Assembly (NCBI GenBank): GCA_016928775.1
Contig: JAFGKD010000091.1
Span: 23,770 to 87,769 of the forward strand
Reading direction: 5' to 3'
Length of the DNA stretch: 64,000 nucleotides
Origin: Candidatus Zhuqueibacterota bacterium
Lineage (GTDB): Bacteria > Zhuqueibacterota > Zhuqueibacteria > Residuimicrobiales > Krinioviventaceae
A model generated the notes under the pieces. It ran no database searches, had not been told where the DNA came from, and saw only the letters and a program-made list of their open reading frames with translations. Positions 1-7,818 of the stretch are shown piece after piece; the stretch's first letter is position 1, and every line of letters starts with the position of its first letter. The translations under genes and the position numbers were made by a program.

Positions 1-556
1 TGTAATTATCCGTCAAGCCAACTGGCTTTGCAAAAACGGCGTAAGAGTATTGATATTCCATGCCCAGCCCCAGATGGCGTCCCACTAAAAAATCGATCCC
101 GGCGCCAAGATTAAAGCCCCAGCCAGCGCGATCCAGAGGAATTTCGTGACTCTTGGATCCGCTGGGTTGTTCACGCGACCATATTGCCGCAATACCATAC
201 GAAACATAGGGGCTTAGTTTATAGTCAGGTAAAAGCACATATTTAAGATCAAATGACAGATTTCTGAGGGTCACGGATTCAAGGCCGATTTGCATCAGCT
301 CGCGCTGCTGCCATTGCATGAGCGATATTCGCAATGCGTGACTTTTTAAAAAGGGCGATGTGAAGGATATGCCGATAATGGGATCGGCACCATCTACACT
401 TTTGAGCGGTTGATTGGGATATGCATCCAGCGAGCTCGGTTTCCACACGCCATATTCAATGCCGATATTGGCGCGCGAGAGACGGCCCTTTGCAAAGGAG
501 AACGATGCGAGAAAAAGGGCAAATACGAATAAATATTTTATACGAAAGCACGGCAT
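1..556 (-). CDS. Outer-membrane beta-barrel-like protein (partial)
   Basis: This reading frame is absent from the ORF track because it runs off the left edge. About 185 residues are visible. They begin with a signal peptide (MPCFRIKYLFVFALFLASFSFA) and continue with alternating hydrophobic/aromatic strands such as GFNLGAGIDFLVG and LGLGMEYQYSYAVF, the usual look of a small outer-membrane barrel. The C-terminus is missing, so the number of strands and the family cannot be settled. The ATG lies 7 bases after the stop of the upstream DUF3467 gene on the same strand, so the two are probably co-transcribed. It could be an OmpW/PorV-like or generic OMP_b-brl protein. I see no catalytic motif. Confidence 0.7.
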   Translation of the reverse strand, partial: MPCFRIKYLFVFALFLASFSFAKGRLSRANIGIEYGVWKPSSLDAYPNQPLKSVDGADPIIGISFTSPFLKSHALRISLMQWQQRELMQIGLESVTLRNLSFDLKYVLLPDYKLSPYVSYGIAAIWSREQPSGSKSHEIPLDRAGWGFNLGAGIDFLVGRHLGLGMEYQYSYAVFAKPVGLTDNY

Positions 557-563
557 GCGCACA

Positions 564-908
564 TTAATCTTGATCCGTTCGTGTTTCGGTCGGCGGATTT
601 GTTGTCGCCTGAAATCCGATAGGTTGTGTCCGGGCAGGTTCGCTGATAATTTTAATCTCGCCAAATTGCGCCTCATATTTGCCAATATTGTCCTGCAGCG
701 CCTTGAGTAATGATTTTGTATGCTGCGGTGTCATGATGATTCTGGAATAGACTTTGGTTTTTGGCACGCCGGGCAAAACACGCGTGAAATCAAAAATGAA
801 TTCTGCTGCGGAATGAGAAATAATTGCCAGGTTGGCATACGTGCCTTCAGCTTCCTTTTCACCTAATTGAATATTGACTTGTTGAGGTGGTTGATTGGTA
901 CTCGCCAT
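564..908 (-). CDS. DUF3467 family protein
   Basis: This 114-residue soluble protein (MASTNQPPQQ...) matches the pattern I associate with DUF3467: QVNIQLGEKEAEGTYANL, then HSAAEFIFDF, then SRIIMTPQHTKSLLKALQDNI. The family is widespread in bacteria and archaea and has no established function. I chose the ATG at 908 over the longer track start (935) because GGAGG sits 6 bases before it and the extra residues are not family-like. A TATAAT hexamer with 17-bp spacing from TTGCTG lies just upstream. The truncated outer-membrane gene follows after 7 bases. Confidence 0.8.
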   Translation of the reverse strand: MASTNQPPQQVNIQLGEKEAEGTYANLAIISHSAAEFIFDFTRVLPGVPKTKVYSRIIMTPQHTKSLLKALQDNIGKYEAQFGEIKIISEPARTQPIGFQATTNPPTETRTDQD

Positions 909-937
909 GTTCGCCTCCATCATTTTATAAAACACTA

Positions 938-966
938 ATTATAACAATTTCAGCCTTGAACAGCAA
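938..966 (-). promoter_or_regulatory. Sigma-70-type promoter for the DUF3467 gene
   Basis: On the minus strand TTGCTG is followed by a 17-base spacer and a perfect TATAAT, giving a 5' leader of roughly 20-25 bases before the ATG at 908. The -10 element is excellent and the -35 is weak. Confidence 0.55.
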
Positions 967-1062
967 TAAAAATTTAAAATTGCGGATCGCTTTAAATAAT
1001 TTTCTTGATTTCGCATGCCTATATCTTTATATTTCTTTTCAATTTATTCAAGACAGTGCGAT

Positions 1063-1929
1063 ATGAAAAATCCATACAAGCGGACAGATGTTTTTGCGTG
1101 TAATTATCAGGGCCATGCGGCGTTCAATCACCGTGTTTCGGTCTACCATGTGATGCGGCAGAAAAAGTGCTATCCACACGGCTGCCTTATGTTCAAGTGG
1201 TCATGTGCTTTAAAAAACAAAGGCAAACGTTGCTACCGTGGTCTCAACTATGTCGGGCGCTTGTGTGAAGGTTGCACGCATTATACGGATGAGAAAATTC
1301 ATTATCAACCCAAAATTATCCTGTCTGGCGCAGCATTTGAAGAATTTCAAAACGAACTGGATGATTTTGACGAGTGGGTGAATGAGAACGAAAATCGCGA
1401 TCTGGAGATATTGTGTGAAATCAGCAGTATCAAGCCATACTTTAAAAAAACAATGAGCGGCGGCAAAGGTCAACTCCGACTCGATGGGTATTTGCTGGTC
1501 ATGCGGCACGGATATATTGGCATCACCGAATTTGATGATTATTTTTACGCCAATATTTCGCCGAACCAACAGGATCGTTTTCGATTTGCCGCGGGTGATA
1601 CATTTGAAGCGACGGGACGAATGAATTTGAATCGTGGCCGTTTGCTCTTCAATAAAGTCTGGTCCGTTACTTTTGAGCATCGCTCAAGCACACCAACCTG
1701 GAACAACAGCAAAGCGCTGGTAGCGCGAGCATCAGCTACCGAATTTTATGTTCAACAGGAAGCGTGCATCCGTTGCGCGCATGGCGCGCTCGTTGACACC
1801 GTGACATATATTGATGGACAGAAACAGTTCAAACGTTCATTGTATTGTCTCAAAGGGATAAAAAATCCCGAGCTTTGCTATATCTCGGCTACAGAAAAAA
1901 TAGATTTATGTGCAAAGCAAAATAATTGA
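1063..1929 (+). CDS. Cys-rich protein of unknown function (possible zinc cluster plus OB-like fold)
   Basis: This protein of 288 residues is one I do not recognise. The N-terminal third carries a dense Cys/His cluster (CNYQGH, CYPHGC, then [10 protein letters not shown] and LCEGCTHY), which looks like a structural metal site. The middle (~residues 110-210) alternates short beta-strands and ends [16 protein letters not shown], resembling an OB or other nucleic-acid-binding barrel. This is only an impression. A second Cys set ([20 protein letters not shown]) closes the protein. I prefer the ATG at 1063 because the 16 extra track residues look like random coding. proS begins 41 bases downstream on the same strand, so an operon is likely. 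Confidence 0.6.
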   Translation: MKNPYKRTDVFACNYQGHAAFNHRVSVYHVMRQKKCYPHGCLMFKWSCALKNKGKRCYRGLNYVGRLCEGCTHYTDEKIHYQPKIILSGAAFEEFQNELDDFDEWVNENENRDLEILCEISSIKPYFKKTMSGGKGQLRLDGYLLVMRHGYIGITEFDDYFYANISPNQQDRFRFAAGDTFEATGRMNLNRGRLLFNKVWSVTFEHRSSTPTWNNSKALVARASATEFYVQQEACIRCAHGALVDTVTYIDGQKQFKRSLYCLKGIKNPELCYISATEKIDLCAKQNN

Positions 1930-1970
1930 ATCAAGGACAAATAATACCGACAGGTAAGTGGAAAGGATTT

Positions 1971-3404
1971 ATGGCAAAAGGAATTACGAAACGATCCGAG
2001 GATTATTCCAAATGGTATCTCGATGTCATTGCTGCGGCGGATCTGGCCGAGCACTCGGCTGTGCGCGGATGCATGGTCATCAAACCTAATGGGTATGCGC
2101 TGTGGGAGAATATACAGCGTCAATTGGACAACATGTTCAAGGAAACCGGGCACGAAAACGCCTATTTTCCGTTATTTATCCCGGAGAGCTTTATTAAAAA
2201 GGAAGCCCAGCATATTAAAGGCTTTTCCCCGGAATTGGCTGTCGTTACCTATGGTGGCGGCAAACAACTTGAAGAACCATTGGTGATTCGTCCGACATCT
2301 GAAACTATCATCTGGTCGACGTATGCCAAATGGATTCAGTCGTATCGCGATTTGCCCATTTTAATCAATCAATGGGCGAATGTGGTGCGCTGGGAAATGC
2401 GCACACGCCTGTTTCTGCGCACCGCCGAATTTCTGTGGCAGGAAGGTCATACGGCACATGCGACCGAGCAGGAAGCCATCGAGGAGACCTTGCTCATTCT
2501 TGATGTTTATCGTCGATTTGCCGAAGAATATCTTGCCGCTCCCGTGTTCACCGGCGTCAAAACTGCGGCGGAACGATTTGCCGGCGCAATTGACACCTAC
2601 TGCATCGAAGCCATGATGCAGGACAAAAAAGCGCTGCAGGGCGGAACGTCACACTATCTTGGTGAAAATTTTGCCAGAGCTTTTGATGTGACCTTTCAGG
2701 ATGAAAATGGTGAAAACAAATATGTCTTCGCCACCAGTTGGGGCGTGTCCACGCGACTGATTGGTGCGCTGATCATGATGCACAGTGACGATAACGGACT
2801 GGTCATCCCGCCGCGCCTGGCGCCGACAAAGGTGGTTTTCATCCCGATTTGGCGTGATGATTCACAAAGTGACATGCTGAAAGCCAAAATTACTGCACTG
2901 ACTGAAGGTTGGAAAGGGCGAATCTCTTTCAAAGTGGATGATCGAGATCAATACCGTCCGGGCTACAAGTTTAATGAATGGGAGAAAAAAGGTGTGCCTA
3001 TTCGCCTTGAGCTCGGACCAAAGGATATAGAAAATAACCAGGTTGTAATGGTACGCCGCGATACCGGCGAAAAGATGTTTGTGTCACAAGAGGGACTACT
3101 CGAACGCGTCGAAAATCTGCTTGCGACGATACAACAGGACATGTTCAATCGAGCGTTGGTCTTTCGCGACGCCAATACGTATGATGAAGATAATTTCGAG
3201 GCATTTCGAAACCGCATCGAAGATCCGGGCGGTTTTTTCTGGGTGCACTGGTGCGGCAGTCCGGCATGTGAGACGCGATTTCAGGACTCGAGCAAGGCCA
3301 CGATTCGCCTCATCCCAATGGGAGAGAGTAAAAAAGAAGACGGTTCGTGTATTGTTTGCGGTCAACCATCGCACACACGTGTTTTGGTTGCCAAGTCCTA
3401 TTAA
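1971..3404 (+). CDS. proS: Prolyl-tRNA synthetase, archaeal/eukaryote-like short form
   Basis: This class II aminoacyl-tRNA synthetase charges tRNA-Pro with proline. The 477-residue length, the N-terminus [14 protein letters not shown], the motif 2 region ([20 protein letters not shown]) and the motif 3 region ([15 protein letters not shown]) identify the short form, which lacks the large editing insertion of the E. coli-type enzyme. The C-terminal zinc-domain-like segment is present, with CETR and CIVCGQP. The chain ends in KSY, as in archaeal-type enzymes that finish in tyrosine. The ATG at 1971 is preceded by GGAAAGGA. The track start at 1926 is an upstream TTG with no support. Confidence 0.96.
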   Translation: MAKGITKRSEDYSKWYLDVIAAADLAEHSAVRGCMVIKPNGYALWENIQRQLDNMFKETGHENAYFPLFIPESFIKKEAQHIKGFSPELAVVTYGGGKQLEEPLVIRPTSETIIWSTYAKWIQSYRDLPILINQWANVVRWEMRTRLFLRTAEFLWQEGHTAHATEQEAIEETLLILDVYRRFAEEYLAAPVFTGVKTAAERFAGAIDTYCIEAMMQDKKALQGGTSHYLGENFARAFDVTFQDENGENKYVFATSWGVSTRLIGALIMMHSDDNGLVIPPRLAPTKVVFIPIWRDDSQSDMLKAKITALTEGWKGRISFKVDDRDQYRPGYKFNEWEKKGVPIRLELGPKDIENNQVVMVRRDTGEKMFVSQEGLLERVENLLATIQQDMFNRALVFRDANTYDEDNFEAFRNRIEDPGGFFWVHWCGSPACETRFQDSSKATIRLIPMGESKKEDGSCIVCGQPSHTRVLVAKSY

Positions 3405-3461
3405 TTCATTATGTGAGTGTTACGAACACAAACAGTGTTGGTAAGACTGAAGGAGAGCGGT

Positions 3462-3917
3462 ATGTTTAACAAGAAAAAAGAAATCGTCGAGCTGGAAATT
3501 CCCACGCGAGCTATTCGAATTAAAAATGCCAAATGCGTGAATGGCCACAGTTTAATGGATGAAAAAAACCTGATCAATAGCCATCCGTCAATCACAGTTT
3601 TGGCAAAGTACGGCGATCAGGAGGGCCTGATTCATCTTGATCCAGTTTACGGCAGCTTTCAAAATGTATGGGAAATCACGGTACCCAGGGATGAATGCGT
3701 TGAGCTCTTTTGCCCGCATTGCAAGGTATCATTGTCCGAGCATGGTCAAATCTGCGACGAGTGTCTGGCGCCCATGTTTGCGCTTTATCTGCCGCATGGC
3801 GGTATGGTTGAGGCGTGCCTGCGCAATGGCTGCCATCATCATGCACTCAAATTCACAGATTCTGAAGAAATAGCCAAGATTCTGCTCGAAGATCACTATT
3901 TTGACGATATGTTTTAA
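3462..3917 (+). CDS. Zinc-ribbon protein of unknown function
   Basis: This protein has 151 residues and is not a family I can name. A zinc ribbon is visible around residues 95-115 (CPHCKVSLSEHGQICDEC), with further metal-ligand-like residues in CLRNGCHHHAL. An earlier CVNGHSLMDE may add to the site. The end is acidic (EDHYFDDMF). The ATG at 3462 follows AAGGAG at good spacing. It sits 57 bases after proS and 3 bases before era, so it is part of the proS-era transcription unit. A role in translation or RNA handling would fit the neighbours but is not shown by the sequence. Confidence 0.7.
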   Translation: MFNKKKEIVELEIPTRAIRIKNAKCVNGHSLMDEKNLINSHPSITVLAKYGDQEGLIHLDPVYGSFQNVWEITVPRDECVELFCPHCKVSLSEHGQICDECLAPMFALYLPHGGMVEACLRNGCHHHALKFTDSEEIAKILLEDHYFDDMF

Positions 3918-3920
3918 GCC

Positions 3921-4823
3921 ATGCAAAATAATAATTCACATTTCAAATCCGGCTACGTTGCGATAGTCGGACGACCCAATGTCGGCAAGTCGACGCTCAC
4001 CAACGCGATTCTTAAATTCCCGCTTTCTATCATCACGCCAAAGGCGCAAACAACGCGACATCGTATTCTCGGCATTCACACCGAAGAGCACGCACAAATC
4101 ATTTTTTTAGACACACCCGGACTCATCGAACCCAGATACAGGCTGCAGGAATGGATGATGAAAGCAGCAAAATCGGCGCTCAACGATGCCGACATCATAC
4201 TCTTCCTTGTCGAAGCCAATGCAAAACCCGCCACCAAAGATGGTGACATATTGGAAACGTTGCGTTCGCACAATTATAAAATGATCCTGGTTATCAATAA
4301 AATTGACACACTGGACAAGAGAAAAATCCTGCCGCTCATCGACGCTTATCAAAAAATCTATAATTTCGTTGATATTGTGCCCATTTCAGCTTTGTTGGGC
4401 GACAACCTTGATGACTTGAAAAAAAGTATTCTCGAGAATCTGCCCGGCGGCGTACCGTTTTTCCCCGAGGATATGATAACCGAGCGCCCGGAACGTTTTT
4501 TCGTCTGCGAGCTTGTTCGTGAACAGATTTTTTATAACTTTAGTGAAGAACTGCCTTTTTCGACGGCTGTTGTCATTGATGAATTTCGGGAACGCGAAGG
4601 CCATAAGGATTATATCAAAGCGCGCATTATTGTCGAGCGGCAATCACAAAAAAAAATCATTATCGGAAAAGGTGGGCAGGCAATACGAAAAATTGGCCAG
4701 AACGCCAGGCAGGAAATCGAAAAGTTCCTGGGACGCCCGGTTTACCTCGAGCTTTTCGTCGCTGTCCGGGAAAAGTGGCGAAAGAAGGACATCTTTTTGA
4801 AAGAATTTGGCTACGATCTATAA
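3921..4823 (+). CDS. era: GTPase Era
   Basis: Era is a ribosome-assembly GTPase that binds the 3' end of 16S rRNA during 30S maturation. All G motifs are visible: GRPNVGKST (G1), TTRHR in the switch I region, DTPG (G3), NKID (G4) and SAL (G5). The C-terminal KH domain is complete, with VERQSQKKIIIGKGG and the family ending KWRKKDIFLKEFGYDL. The 300-residue length is normal. The gene begins 3 bases after the zinc-ribbon gene and is followed 19 bases later by the SpoIID-like gene. Confidence 0.97.
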   Translation: MQNNNSHFKSGYVAIVGRPNVGKSTLTNAILKFPLSIITPKAQTTRHRILGIHTEEHAQIIFLDTPGLIEPRYRLQEWMMKAAKSALNDADIILFLVEANAKPATKDGDILETLRSHNYKMILVINKIDTLDKRKILPLIDAYQKIYNFVDIVPISALLGDNLDDLKKSILENLPGGVPFFPEDMITERPERFFVCELVREQIFYNFSEELPFSTAVVIDEFREREGHKDYIKARIIVERQSQKKIIIGKGGQAIRKIGQNARQEIEKFLGRPVYLELFVAVREKWRKKDIFLKEFGYDL

Positions 4824-4842
4824 AATGAAATTGGGGTAACAT

Positions 4843-6504
4843 GTGACACACAATGTGAATAAAACCGGTTTTGCGTTCATTCGATATATCAGCTCCGTTA
4901 TCTTTATTTTAGCGGTCTCGATCTTTTTTTCCTGTTCCACTATTTCTTTCCAGCAACGGCAGCCCCTCAGCCCGATTGTTCGCGTCGGCATCATATTGAA
5001 TGCGGAGGAGATCGAGTTTCAGCCAAATGCCAGGATGACCATCACGCCAAAACAGGACGGCAAAAAGTATCGCAGCGATCAGACCGATGTGTGGTCGGTC
5101 CGCGTCAATAAAAAATCGGTCTCGACTTCGCCTTACCGCCTGTTACTCGGTGAATTTAAAACAAAGTCGGATGCAAAAAAGGCGAACAAAACATTTCAAG
5201 AGCAAAAGATAAAAACCGAAATTGTGCAGAGGGGCAATGAACTATGGTTTGGCGGCAAACTCATTGCCGGTTCTTCTTCATTCCGATTGTTAGTCGCACA
5301 GACCTTTGAAAGCAAAAAGCAGGCTGAGGATGTTCAGCGCGGCCACATCGCTTTCAAAGACGCCAGCGTGATCCCGGGTGATGATCCCCTCACCGGCGAG
5401 CTCATTCTCATTTCACCAAAGGGTGAGCACCTGACCGTCAAAGACGCGGTGCGGCTATCCGACGCTCCTTTTACCATTCACAATGTCAAAGTTGGAGAGG
5501 GATACCACTGGTCTCGCCAGGAAGAGCGCACCTACCATGGCGAACTCGAAATTCGCATCAACAAGGACGGCAATCTTGTCGCGATCAATGTCTTGCCGTT
5601 GGAGCAGTATTTGTTGGGCGTGTTGCCCGGTGAAATGTCAGCGACCTTTCCACTTGAAGCGCTGAAAGCGCAGGCCATCGCGGCTCGCACCTACTTTTTG
5701 CATAACTTTGATCGCGTGCACCAGGATGATCCATTCGATGTGTGCGCAGATGTCCATTGTCAGGTTTATATCGGTGCAACTGAAAGTGAAGACAAAATAA
5801 TAAAAGCAGTACGCGAAACGCGCGGACTGGTATTGATGCATAATGACATGTTGTGTTCAACTCCCTTTTCCGCCATGTGTGGAGGCCACACTGAAGATTC
5901 CGGCAATGTCTGGAGCAGCGAAACGATTCCCTATCTGCGCGGTTCATTTGATATCGAAAATCCCGAACGGATTGAGAGCAAATTTGATTTATCACAGGAA
6001 GATAATGCCCGGAAATGGATAGAGTCCTTGCCGGAAGTTTTTTGCAACATTAAAAAGAGTGATTCCCCGCCCTATGCAAATTATGCAACAAAATACTTTC
6101 GTTGGGAAATGTCGTTTACACGCCAGGAATTGCAAGCCAATATCGAAAGTTATACAGGGCAAAAATTCGGGGACTTAATAGATATGCGCGCCAAATCGCG
6201 CGGCGTGTCCGGGCGCATCATCGAGTTGGAGATTGTCGGCAGTGCCAACCGTCTGACGATCGGAAAAGAACTGCGCATCCGCAAAGCCCTTTCCCCCACA
6301 ACACTGTATAGCGCGTGCATTGTCTTTGATAAAATTGGCACTAAAAACGGGCTGCCAACAGCATTTCTCATCAAAGGAGCTGGATGGGGACACGGAGTCG
6401 GGATGTGCCAAATCGGAGCGGCGATCAGGGCGGAGAAAGGTTTTGATGCCAATGAGATTCTCAGCTTTTATTATAAAGGCACGCGAATCAAACAATTATA
6501 TTGA
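4843..6504 (+). CDS. SpoIID/LytB-domain exported protein with SPOR-like region
   Basis: This 553-residue protein has an N-terminal membrane/signal segment (FIRYISSVIFILAVSIFFSC) whose terminal Cys could be a lipobox. Residues ~85-180 contain two SPOR-like stretches (SPYRLLLGEFKTKSDAKKA and FRLLVAQTFESKKQAEDV), suggesting peptidoglycan binding. The SpoIID domain follows (LEQYLLGVLPGEMSATFPLEALKAQAI, FSAMCGGHTED, GAGWGHGVGMCQIGA). In Bacillus SpoIID is a lytic transglycosylase that acts on denuded glycan strands. In Gram-negative bacteria such proteins are thought to remodel the cell wall. Translation probably starts at the GTG shown, with GGGG upstream. It follows era after 19 bases. Confidence 0.88.
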   Translation: MTHNVNKTGFAFIRYISSVIFILAVSIFFSCSTISFQQRQPLSPIVRVGIILNAEEIEFQPNARMTITPKQDGKKYRSDQTDVWSVRVNKKSVSTSPYRLLLGEFKTKSDAKKANKTFQEQKIKTEIVQRGNELWFGGKLIAGSSSFRLLVAQTFESKKQAEDVQRGHIAFKDASVIPGDDPLTGELILISPKGEHLTVKDAVRLSDAPFTIHNVKVGEGYHWSRQEERTYHGELEIRINKDGNLVAINVLPLEQYLLGVLPGEMSATFPLEALKAQAIAARTYFLHNFDRVHQDDPFDVCADVHCQVYIGATESEDKIIKAVRETRGLVLMHNDMLCSTPFSAMCGGHTEDSGNVWSSETIPYLRGSFDIENPERIESKFDLSQEDNARKWIESLPEVFCNIKKSDSPPYANYATKYFRWEMSFTRQELQANIESYTGQKFGDLIDMRAKSRGVSGRIIELEIVGSANRLTIGKELRIRKALSPTTLYSACIVFDKIGTKNGLPTAFLIKGAGWGHGVGMCQIGAAIRAEKGFDANEILSFYYKGTRIKQLY

Positions 6505-6540
6505 TCCCTGCATATAAATTATTTTGCGCCGCACTTGTCG

Positions 6541-7440
6541 ATGAACTCACCACAACACATTCTCTTCGTTTTTATTGACGGGCTTGGGATCGGTCCAAAG
6601 GATATGGCGATCAATCCTTGTTGCTTTTCCGCACACTATTTTTGTCACTTTCTGGAAGAATTTTTCCCCAAGCCGGTTGATCCGCACGGTTATGTCGTTG
6701 GGCTCGACGCCGGCCTTGATACGCCCGGTTTGCCGCAAAGCGCCACAGGGCAAACAGCATTGCTCACCGGGGTCAATGCGGCCAAACTATTGAATAGACA
6801 TTTAAATGGTTTTCCTAACCATAAATTACGTGATGTCATCCAGCAACATTCCATTCTCAAATGGTTTGTGGAGCGTGGCTACAACGCCGCTTTTTTGAAC
6901 ACGTTTCGTCCACCCTTTTTTGATTACGATCCGCATGATATCATCAATTTTCTCTCGGTCACCAGTGTAACAAATCTCGTCGCCGGACTGCCGTTTTTTG
7001 GGCTCGATGATCTGAGGAACGAAAAATCGGTTTATCAGGACATTCTTGGCGAGGCATTGCGCGATCTGAATTTTGATGTGCCACAGTTTTCTCCGGAAAA
7101 GGCAGGAGAAATCATTGGCCAAGAGGCGCAAAATTACCATTTCGCCCTGTTCGAATATTTCCAAACCGACAGAGCCGGTCATTCACAAGACATGCAGAGG
7201 GCGCGCCAATTACTCGATATTCTCGAACGATTTCTTGTCTCGGTGCTACAGCACACAAATTTGAATAACACTTTGGTTTTGGTCACCAGTGATCATGGTA
7301 ATATCGAAGACCTTTCCAGGAAAAGTCACACGCGTAATCCAGTGATGACCTTGCTCTTTGGCGCTCAAGCCGAGTATGTTGCGACGACCATTCACTCCAT
7401 CCTAGATATTTATCCTGGAATCACATCATTCTTTGAATAA
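6541..7440 (+). CDS. Alkaline-phosphatase superfamily metalloenzyme (phosphoglycerate-mutase-like)
   Basis: The 299-residue protein has the superfamily's metal-site landmarks: FVFIDGLGIG near the N-terminus (first Asp), SATGQTALLTG around the expected Ser/Thr nucleophile, DRAGHSQD, and SDHGNIED near the C-terminus. This is the core of cofactor-independent phosphoglycerate mutase and phosphopentomutase-like enzymes (metalloenzyme domain). It is much shorter than GpmI (~510 residues) and lacks its inserted domain, so the substrate is unknown. I chose the ATG two codons inside the track's TTG start. It closes the era-spoIID run. The next 378 bases are non-coding. Confidence 0.82.
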   Translation: MNSPQHILFVFIDGLGIGPKDMAINPCCFSAHYFCHFLEEFFPKPVDPHGYVVGLDAGLDTPGLPQSATGQTALLTGVNAAKLLNRHLNGFPNHKLRDVIQQHSILKWFVERGYNAAFLNTFRPPFFDYDPHDIINFLSVTSVTNLVAGLPFFGLDDLRNEKSVYQDILGEALRDLNFDVPQFSPEKAGEIIGQEAQNYHFALFEYFQTDRAGHSQDMQRARQLLDILERFLVSVLQHTNLNNTLVLVTSDHGNIEDLSRKSHTRNPVMTLLFGAQAEYVATTIHSILDIYPGITSFFE

Positions 7441-7468
7441 ATCAAAGTCTCTTGTTGTTTTAAGCAGT

Positions 7469-7545
7469 AAGCTGATTGATCGAAATATCTCTTTCGTTTG
7501 CTGGCTTGTATTCCCCGGGGCTACCAGGTACTAAATCAGCTTTTT
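7469..7545 (+). ncRNA. Candidate three-way-junction RNA ending in a U-tract
   Basis: AAGCTGATT (7469-7477) pairs perfectly with AATCAGCTT (7534-7542), and the 3' arm runs straight into TTTTT. Inside the loop two further stems can form: CGAAA with TTTCG (7481-7496), and CTGG with CCAG (7501-7527). The whole could be the terminator of the upstream metalloenzyme gene, a small RNA, or a regulatory leader. It matches no riboswitch consensus I could recall. Confidence 0.35.
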
Positions 7546-7642
7546 ATTGTTACGCTTATTGGAAGCCAGAACAAAAGGAATTCGCACATTGCCACATGCC
7601 GCGGGAACATTTTGGATTTGATATCCCACCCAACTACCCTCA

Positions 7643-7682
7643 CGCGAGCCGGTGTTGCAGGTTGTCCGGCTCGCGATCTTTT
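7643..7682 (+). terminator. Rho-independent terminator-like hairpin upstream of hppA
   Basis: CGCGAGCCGG and CCGGCTCGCG form a perfect 10-bp GC-rich stem with a 13-base loop, followed by ATCTTTTA. It could end a transcript from upstream, or act as the expression platform of a leader RNA for hppA. Confidence 0.7.
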
Positions 7683-7736
7683 ATACCTCGCCAACATATC
7701 GCAAGATTTGGGTTTTGCGAATTTTCGCCAAAAACG

Positions 7737-7767
7737 TTGACTTTTAGCCGAATTGTTAATAAATTTG
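7737..7767 (+). promoter_or_regulatory. Promoter for hppA
   Basis: TTGACT, 17 bases, then TAAATTTG. The same bases read as a sigma-70 promoter (TTGACT/TAAATT) and as the Bacteroidetes-type TTG-N20-TAnnTTTG signal. It lies about 50 bases before the hppA ATG. Confidence 0.55.
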
Positions 7768-7818
7768 CCGCTTAAAATTGTAAACAATAAACAGGACTCA
7801 TAAAATTAAGGAGAAGCG

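Larger units (their letters stand above)
7441..7818. other. Non-coding gap with two strong RNA structures and the hppA promoter
   Basis: No convincing gene is present. The 99- and 83-residue track ORFs here have biased, unfamily-like sequence. The gap holds a branched structure ending in a T-tract (7469-7545), a 10-bp GC-rich hairpin with a T-rich tail (7643-7682) and a promoter for hppA. The ~100 bases between the two structures are unexplained. Confidence 0.7.

Noticed and set aside
7476-7775. 99-residue ORF in the gap before hppA
   Set aside because: It overlaps both RNA hairpins, has no ribosome binding site and an unnatural composition.
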